Source of the DNA: Thalassia testudinum
Lineage: Eukaryota > Streptophyta > Magnoliopsida > Alismatales > Hydrocharitaceae
Assembly (NCBI GenBank): GCA_037157565.1
Contig: JAZHRO010000013.1
Location: 39,498,501 to 39,562,500 of the forward strand
Reading direction: 5' to 3'
DNA length: 64,000 nucleotides
The notes under the pieces are model-generated. The model worked only from the letters and a program-made list of their open reading frames with translations. It did not search any database and was not told the DNA's origin. Below are positions 36,601-45,600 of this stretch, piece after piece (the first letter of the stretch is position 1; the number at the start of each line of letters is the position of its first letter). The translations under genes were made by a program, and so were the position numbers.

Positions 36601-39600
36601 AATTCTTGATCTTTTGTTTCTCCTAGGTTCAGACTTTTCCACTTGATTAGGTTAAGAATTGGAAGAGCTAGCCCCTACATTAGACATCCTTTCTACTTGA
36701 CCATGAATAAAACCAGATGTGGTAGTTAGGTCATCTGAAGTCATTTTGAGGTAATCTAGCCTTTATAGGGAAGACATCCTAAGAAATGTAGCATCGCGAA
36801 GTTCAACAATATTGTTGACATCTATGCCTTAAATCTTAGATTTTGTAACAAAAAATTTATAGGCATAGCTATTATCAACATAACCCAGAAAAATCGCGTC
36901 AATTGTCTTAGATCCAAGCTTCTTCCTCTTGTGTTGTGGAACAACTTTTGTAAGGTAGCCTCATACTTTAAGGTATTTTAAACTTAGTTTCATGTTTCTC
37001 CAAATCCTAAATGGACTACTTTCCTTATATTTGAGGGAAACTCTATTCAAAATATGGCATGCAGTATTTAAAGCTTCCCCCCACATGTAACTAGGTAATC
37101 TGAGCTTTCAAAGAAAGCATTGACCATATCAGTTAGGACCATATTCTTTAGCTCTACTATCCCATTAGATTGAGGGGAATATGAGCCCGTCACTCCATAA
37201 ACTATACCAAAAGCTTGTCATTGTTCATCAAATAAGTTGGATGTATATTCTCATCCCCTATCTAACCTCAATCTCTTAAGAATTTTCTCAATTTTTGTTT
37301 CCGCTTCTTTCTTAAAGATGAGGAATTTATTTAATGCATCATCCTTAGACTTAAGCAAATACACATAGCAGTATCTGTTACTGTCATGTATAAAGGTGAT
37401 AAAACACTTTTTATTGTCCCTAGTCAATACATTGTTAAACTCGCAGATATCCGTGTACATCAAATCTAGAACGTCAATATCTCTAGTAATAGAGTGAAAA
37501 TGCTTCCTATTTTGTTTAGCATGCATATATCTCGCATTTCTAAATTTTATCTATGGTGTGTTCAGGAATCATATTTAATTTCATCGTTCTTTTCAAAGAA
37601 TTGAAATTTACATGACCCAATCTACCATGTCATATTTCACAAGATTCAATATTACTGCAAAAAGATTGAATCGGATGAAAACTAACATTATTTATAATAT
37701 TTCTATATGATACATTAACATCACATCTCACTCTAAATAATAGATCAAAATCTATAAATACCTATTTCCATAAAATATTCTATCTCAACATAATAACTTT
37801 ATTACATTTAAAGTTTAATTCAAAACCCTCTCTAACTAACAAGGAACCGGAAAGAACATTTTTTTTTACAACAGGAACGTGCAACACCCTATGTAGTATC
37901 CAAACTCGCCTAAAGAAAACCTCAAGTCCATGCGTCTAAATCCCAGCACCTTGGTTACAGAATCGTTCCCCATCTTCACAGTGCCGCCACTGCGGGTCTA
38001 ATAGAAAAAAAGAACAATCTACTAGTACAAATATGTACATTGACTCCAGTATCCATGAGTCATTCAATAGGATCATGGATAACATAGAGTTTGGATTTTA
38101 TTAAGACATATCCATCGTTAGACCCAGCTTCTTCGATGATCACATTCACCAGAGGATTCCCACCTGTAGTTGTCTGCTGAGTTCTATTAGAACAATCATT
38201 CTTCCAATGCCCAACCTGCTCACAATGCCAGTATGGTTTGCTCTTATATTATTTCTGGATCTTGGGTTTGACCTTCGTTTTGTTTTTATTGTTCTTATTT
38301 TTACTCCCTACCTTCAGATGTCATGACATTCACCTTAGACTACACAGGCATTACAGGTTACTATTTTCTATGCTCTTCCTCAATTGCAATAGCTATCATC
38401 AAGTCATCTAGAGAAATCTTTCCCTTCCTATGCTTAAGTTATTCTGAAGTCGGCCCAAGATTTACGAAATTTCTTAATGATAGACAACTTGAAACTTCTC
38501 AGGAAATTTTATTTCAGCCTCTGCTAAACCATTGAGCAATAATAGAAATTTGTGTGCCTGCTCCGATACCGATTTACCATCAGCCATTTGGAATTTAAGG
38601 AATTTTACAACATAGTATTTTTCAATACCAAGATCCTCTATATTATACTTCTTGTCCAACTCCTCCAATAGCTCCTTCGTAGTGGACATGAATGTGCTGT
38701 ATACTTCAAACAGCACATTGGACAAAGCCAATAAGATGCAACCATGGCAAATGCGGTTGCGCTCATTAACACATCCACCACCTTTTGACCTTCAGGAGTG
38801 GATTTTTCCTTATCTAAAACTTAGCATTCGATTTCTAATGTCGAAATCAAATCAATGGTAGTCAACCAAATTCTCATGCGTTGTTGCCAACACTTGAAAT
38901 TTTACCTACAAAATTTCTAGGGCATACCAAATAAATCTACACATGATTTGAAAATTATTTTTGACATCCCAAATATTTTAGATCTAAGTTATACCTTCTC
39001 TAAGATTGCTGAAATAAACGCATCTAGGAAATAAATAAATAAAAACATATGCATTTCCTACATTTCCCACTTAGTGTGGTAAAATACTTGGTTGTTGTAT
39101 ATGCATTTCCAACGCTTTCAAATACATCAAAAATATTAAATCAAGCAAATCAAACATGATTTAATAAGATCCAGAATAAAGAACAACATACAATAGAATA
39201 AATAACATACAATAGCACAAATAAATAAAACAAAGAAAGGTTAGAGATTACTCCGATCAAAGCATCCATTAAAGACTTCCCTTAGAGAAGGTATTACCCT
39301 CCCATAATACCGGTGCATCGGGGTCCAATAAACTCCTCTCAAAATACGACGAACCACCTCTAAGATTTGGCATACTCCGATCTTAGACGTCCTCGGAAAA
39401 CACCTCAGGAGAACGAAGCCGAGGCAATTTAGTTTTTAACCAAATTCCCGATTGATCTACCAATTTAATGGTTTGATCAACAAAAATCTTTTCATGGATC
39501 TCTCAATCTCTTTGTGCAAAATTGACAAAAGTGATTGGAGATTTTTTTATCAATCTCACGTCAAATAAATGCATCAAAAAAGAGAGACAAACATAGGAGA

Positions 39601-42600
39601 GGAGAGAGTGGAAAGAGCTTTTTTGCTCTTGTTGTATGTCAAATGAGAGTCCACTCGTAGCCCTCATATAGAGTCCACGACCAGATGTTTATAGAAATTC
39701 TTGTTTTATTTGATTGATCAATTAAGTCCCATTGGTCGATCAAAATAATTTGGTTGATCAACCTTGACTTTTTGGTTTGGTCGACCAATTTTACCTTTTG
39801 ATCTACTAATTTAGGTCAAAATTATGAGATTAAAAGTTCGTAGCAAAATGATTCCAAATTCCAAATTGATTCACTTGAGTCCGAGCCAGGTCGGGGCGAA
39901 TGCACATGTGGTTCCCAGCTCCACCTCTCACTCTTTGCTACATATGCCATGGGAGGCAGAAGCCTTTTACACCCATCAAGAGAAAAATCTCTCCCAAATT
40001 TCACTAATTTCAACATGAATTCTCATGTTACCATATAACAAATGTATCCCAATTGATATAATTAGGCTCTTAAATCCAACATGAGATGCATATATAATGG
40101 AAACAAACCAATGAGATCCGATCCCTCCGAAGGCAGGTTGAAATCTCTAATACCGTGTAAGGCATTCAATGGGGTAACAGCTCACACGAGATGAATTCTT
40201 TGCAACATGTGGTTGTAGGTTGTTGTCTCCCCCATATAGGCTCTCTGATTTCATAAAGAGCTCTAGAGTTATATCTATATAAATGGAAGCATCAAACAAA
40301 TTAGTAGCACCCAATCACAGTGTAGTTACGATAACTAATGTTTAGTTCCTAAAACCATAGAATTTAACACTAAGTCAATAATTAAAATTCATTCCTCAAC
40401 ACTATGTAGACTACATAAAGAATCAGTTTGATAATACCATCCCATGTAGACTAATGCCAGCAATCTAGAGAATACTTTGCATGATATAATAGTAACATGT
40501 TTGAGGTTGATAGGATGCAATGACATGGCACTGCTGTGTCCATTATGCTATGCAACATAGCTGTCCGGATCTTTGATGCCTAGAACCAGCTAGCAGAATC
40601 ATTTTGCTGCTGCATGATCATCACAACCAACTATACAAAATTATCTTGATAAAGTCCATCAAATTACCATTCGATCCATCAAAGTATCACTCAAATCAGC
40701 TCCTGTAACACCAAAAGCAGAGGCAAAACCATAAGCACAACGCAAAGTTTTTCAGGCATATGTGAATTTCATTTCAGTTAAAGATGTTATGAGTAGTCTG
40801 AAGCAATATACAAATATTCACTAGAAAACAAAAACCCAAGAAATGAATAACTCTTGTGTTCTGAAGTCAACTTCTTAAAACAAGTTTCTTTTTTTTCACT
40901 TATACTTTTTGTACCATCCCATGCCATGTCAGACACCCTGCACCTCACACAAGCAGACAAACATGACAGCATCTCTCAAACTCACTAGTGTTTTGAAATA
41001 AAGTTAATGCTAAGTTACAGAAAGCAATATGCACCACTATTGGCCTTCCAATCTTGCATAATGAGAGATTTCAACTGATAATTAAGGCACAGTCAAGCAG
41101 CAAGTAAAACTCTTTAAATATATTTGTTGCAATTTGACATGAACCACTACCCAGAAAAGATAAGTTCAATCTATTTTCCTTTTTTCACATGAATTGTATG
41201 CTTGTAGCAATCACAACAAAACTTTCCCAACTATAATTGGGTGTAATATGTCAACCCTTTGCGTAATATATCTAGAAATTCTCTATTGACAATGGAACTT
41301 GAGCATAATTGGTACTTTCTAAAATCACTCACTCTCACATCCTTAATCTTCACTATGACATCCCTTTCTTTTGATTTTCTATTCTAGAAGAAAAGAGCAT
41401 ATTGAGAAACTATCATTAGCTAATTATTACATTAATTCTTTAAGAGGGGACAATTATTACATTATAAGAAAGCTTTTGTCATAATATTCAAGCATGAATC
41501 CGTTGGCTCAAAAATAATAACGGAGGAGGCATCACCCTCATAGTGGACTCTCTTTTACCCTTAAAATCTTGACTACTGGAATATTCGGCAGAGCAAGATG
41601 CAGTAAAATGCACGAAGCCAACATGTGGAGTCCACAGATAAAGCAAGAGAGGATTTTAATGTACAGAGAATAGAAAAATAGGCCCTAACTCAAAGGGGAA
41701 GAAATACTGCAGTCTTTTGGCCACCATAGCATTCTCCAAAAGGAAAAGGAAAAGATGACAAAGGATTTTAACATCATAAGGGCTTGTGTTTATAATGTTC
41801 TTAGAGGTGTTCATATTTTAAGAAGTGGTGGGTTAATGCTAAATAGGGGTTTTTATTTTACTTCCTATGCAATTTATTAGTTGATTTGAGTAAAATGGGA
41901 TTCCACTAGCCTCAAAAGATCACTCTTTTCTTCCTTAAAAAAGGGGTGATTTTCAAATCCATATTGATTAGACTTTACATGTCAACTTTTATTCTCAGGT
42001 CAGCTGGCAGTGGGACTTCCCAAACAAATGTCCATTGGCACAAAGACTTTTGCAATATTTCCCTTCACTTTCATGTCAATGTCAATGCTTGCATATGAGC
42101 CCAAATCACACTACTGTGCTAAAGACTGAAAAGCAAATCTCAGTTATAAATGAGAAAAAGGAAAACCCCTGATTGTTCCGGAGAGAAAGTCTGCATTTTC
42201 AAGATTCTATTTATATCATCATACCTGTAAAATTTGCCTTATAGGCAACAGCCTTCTCAAGGTAAGCACCATTGAATGTACTGCCACTAAAATCAGACTC
42301 CCTCATGTCTGCAGAAGTAAAATTTGCTCGCCTAAATGAATAATGTGAAAGAGTTATACAAGAAATCAACACAGACCTTAGCACGGAAACTGTGATACAT
42401 GAACTAATGACAAAACTACAGCTCATGACAGGTCTCCATGATTAATTGGAGAAGAGAGAAAGGTAAATGCAACAAAATTTGCCCATAAATCTTCACAACA
42501 GAATGTAAAAAAGAAACGGAGTCAGCTTTTGACTTTGCTGGTGTTCAAAAACATTAAATTAAACATTTGAAACAAGATAGATAATCGCTTTGGCAAGAAT

Positions 42601-45600
42601 GATTGCATAATCAGATAATTATAACTTAAACCAATCGTTTACCACTAAAGCAGCAATTCATCTATGAAATTTACTTATGACCATGAAGAGGCATGTGTCT
42701 CAAGCACAGATATAAACTCACATCTCACTTATATACAAGAAGGGAATGATTTTATGCTGGTTGCTTTGATGTAAGAAGTTGAAATATAAATGAAGTATAA
42801 AATAAATATGAAATTATTAGCATCTCAATCATGAACATTTGGGTTTATGTGAAACCCCTACTCACGAAAAATAAAAAGCAAACCATGGGAGAAGTGCCCC
42901 TATGAGCGTGAATCGCGATCTTTCACTATTCTTCTCAAAGATAAATGGGAGGTACAAGGACCCTTTTATAGGCCACGACACACCTTTCTTTTTTCCACTC
43001 CACTATGTGGGACTAAACTATTTGTAATTAGATCTTAAACACTATCCGATTATCCAACACCAATAATCATCTCTCTCAGCACTCCCCTTCAAGCTGAAGC
43101 ATGGAATGCTTAGCTTGTATTACATAAATTCTTACTCCACACAACCCTCAACTAGTACAATAACTCTCCTCCAGGAGAATGATGACAACTGCATACATCC
43201 ATGAGGCTAGAGTTTGGTAGATGAACTACTAAAGCCAACTCTAATTGGTCTCTCTCCTAGGAACCTCAACTAGTGCCAGTGCCTTCCCCATTAGAGATCT
43301 TAAAGGTAGGTCTCTCCCTTAGAGACCTCGAGATTGGACCTCGCCCCCACACAGACTCGAAGTGAGCCTTTCCCTTGGAGACCTCTACACTAGCCTCTCC
43401 CACACAGGAACTTGAAGTAGGTCTCTCCTTTGGAGACCTCAAGACTAGCCTCCCCCATATGAAAATCTCTTGGTAGATCTCTCTCATATAGGGACCAGAA
43501 ATATGTTCCTCTTACATAGGGACCAAGAAGTGAGCTTCTCTTATGTTGAAACCTTGAAGAATGAGTCTCCCTCATATAAGAGTTACAATAGGCTCTCACT
43601 CATACTCCCCCCTTCTCCCATACTTGTATAGGAAAATAAACAACATAAAGAACACCACTAGAGAAGAGCTTCTCCTCCTTTTCTCTTCCACTTCATTTTT
43701 TTTTAACTAGAGAAGACCTTCCCCCCTTTTTTTCTCCTTTGTTTTTTCAACCATCACTCATTTTTCTTGTAAAGCTAATAGTAAAATGACATAAAAGAAA
43801 CATAGAGGGCTAAAGATGCAAAAAGCCCAAATATCTTCCTCCTCTTCTTAAGGTTCATAGGAACCTAAACCATGCTGCCAAAGGAAATAGAGGCGCAACC
43901 ACCAATGTTGCGATCTCATGCAAGATCATCATGATCTTCACTAGACAAGAACACCTCGAGCCCCTCTGCCACCTTCAAGCTCCGCCCCAACCAGCTCTTG
44001 GGAGCCTTACGAGGGGCTTCTAATTGATTGTTGCATAAGGGTCAATGGAGAAGATCACACCAATAATGGTCTTAGTCGGATCTCTCCTCCCCGGCACCAT
44101 TGCGTTGTTCTAGATCGGGCTATTGACAATGGAGTCTTCTTCTTCCTCTGCCCTTAGCTTCACCTTTTGCACACGTCTCTTCTTCTTCTTCTTCGATCAA
44201 CATTGGCCTTGCGTTATCATAGTCTAGAACTTTAAGAATCGTCTCCTCGCCTTCTTGCTCTCCTCGACCTCATGGGCAGCACCAATGCCAAGATGTCGAT
44301 GTGGCAGTGTGGGTACTTTGGCTATAGGTCAAGTGGGATCACCCATATCTGGATCGTCGCCCTCGACGGCTCCCTCACCGCCGGCTCTGCCAAGCACTGC
44401 TGCTCTTGAGGCCAACATTGCCCATCTCCAAGAACTCATAAAGAAGAACACTAAGAACTTCAAGAACATGAAGAATCAATAAAAATTAGAATGAGAAGAT
44501 AATTTCAAAGAATCAACTACATCGATACCATGTTGAAATATAAAAGCAAAATAAAATAAACATGAAATCAAAACCATCTCAAGCATGAATGCTTGGATTT
44601 TTGTGGAAACCCCACTCACGAAGAGCAAGGAGAAAATAACAGAAGTGCCCTTATGGGTGTGATCTTTTACTATCCTTCTCAAAGATAAATGGGGGGTACA
44701 GGGACCCTTTTATAGGCCACCACACACCTCCTTTTCCCACTCCACTATGTGAGACTAAACCATCTGTAATTGGATCTCACACATCATCCGATTACCCAAC
44801 ACCAACAATCAATCAATCATATCTCTCAACATAGGACAAATAGACAAGCAATAGGATCTCTATAGGCAGTTATGGGTGCAAAAAGGGGAGGAGGCATCAC
44901 CCAACCAAACAGGTGCTCATGCAGGGAAAACTGAGTAGAGAGAACTGCCAACAGGCGGTGATGGCATCTGGATACTTTCAGAGTGGCACCAAGAAACAGG
45001 TGTTGGGATGTTCTTTCGTTAATAAATGAACATATTGACATGCAATGTGTGTGGTCTATGGGACTCAGACCCGCAATGAAAAAAGATGAAGATTGGAAAT
45101 TTCATTGTCCGAGTAGGGAGGGTCTATAGCTTTTCCCTCAAGAAACCAAACCTGAAGAGTGCAGCAGTTGCTTTTTGGAGATTAGCTGGAAGGAACAGGT
45201 TATCTGAATTTGTAGCACTAAATTCTAATGGTTTGTTGAGAGAAGACAGATTACTGCTTGGGATGGTATGGTTTTTGTGAAGGATGGTACAGAACAGAGC
45301 AAGTTATTCATTTTATCTCTGTGGTGTTAATAAGGAAAGACAACAGGGCCCTTATCATGTCCGTGTCTGTGCCTGAAACAGAAACTGAAAGGAAGTGCTC
45401 AGGCACACTCAAAGCACTTTTCCAGGGATTCTATGGCTGATCAGTGGGGATTTCAATGTGATGCTAAATATAGATGATAGACCTGGGGAAAGTATGGCCA
45501 AAGACAGGGACACTTTGGAGTTCAGTAATTTCCCGGATGAGGTTGAATTGCTGGTGCTCCCAGTTTCCAACTGCCATTTTAATTGGAGGAGTGATTCTTT

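Larger units (their letters stand above)
30592..40081 (-). mobile_element. Ty1/copia retrotransposon with nested insertions, TSD TGAGA
   Basis: Flanked by TGAGA at 30587-30591 and 40082-40086. The 5' LTR is about 39113-40081, the 3' LTR 30592-34090 (split by A3) and the internal region 34091-39112. In minus-strand order, broken gag, zinc knuckle, protease, integrase, reverse transcriptase and RNase H are all readable, which is copia order. A purine tract (TTTGTGGGGAA) precedes the 3' LTR, and the LTRs begin TGTTGGATT. Many stops and frameshifts make it inactive. It sits in intron 3 in the same orientation as the gene. Confidence 0.85.
42777..44833 (-). mobile_element. Non-autonomous LTR retrotransposon, 2057 bp, in intron 1
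   Basis: LTRs at 42777-43081 and 44531-44833 (305 and 303 bp) align end to end; minus-strand ends are TGTTGAGAGA and TTTCAACA. Flanks TAAGA (42772-42776) and TAGGA (44834-44838) are an aged 5-bp duplication. TGGTATC beside the 5' LTR matches the start of an initiator-Met primer-binding site, and TTGAAGGGGAG is the polypurine tract. The 1.45 kb interior has no recognised gag or pol. It carries tandem units of about 55 bp (43270-43590). Confidence 0.82.

Noticed and set aside
44255..44482. Plus-strand 75-codon frame with a Lys/Asn-rich end
   Set aside because: It is antisense to the non-autonomous LTR element's own orientation and has no domain.
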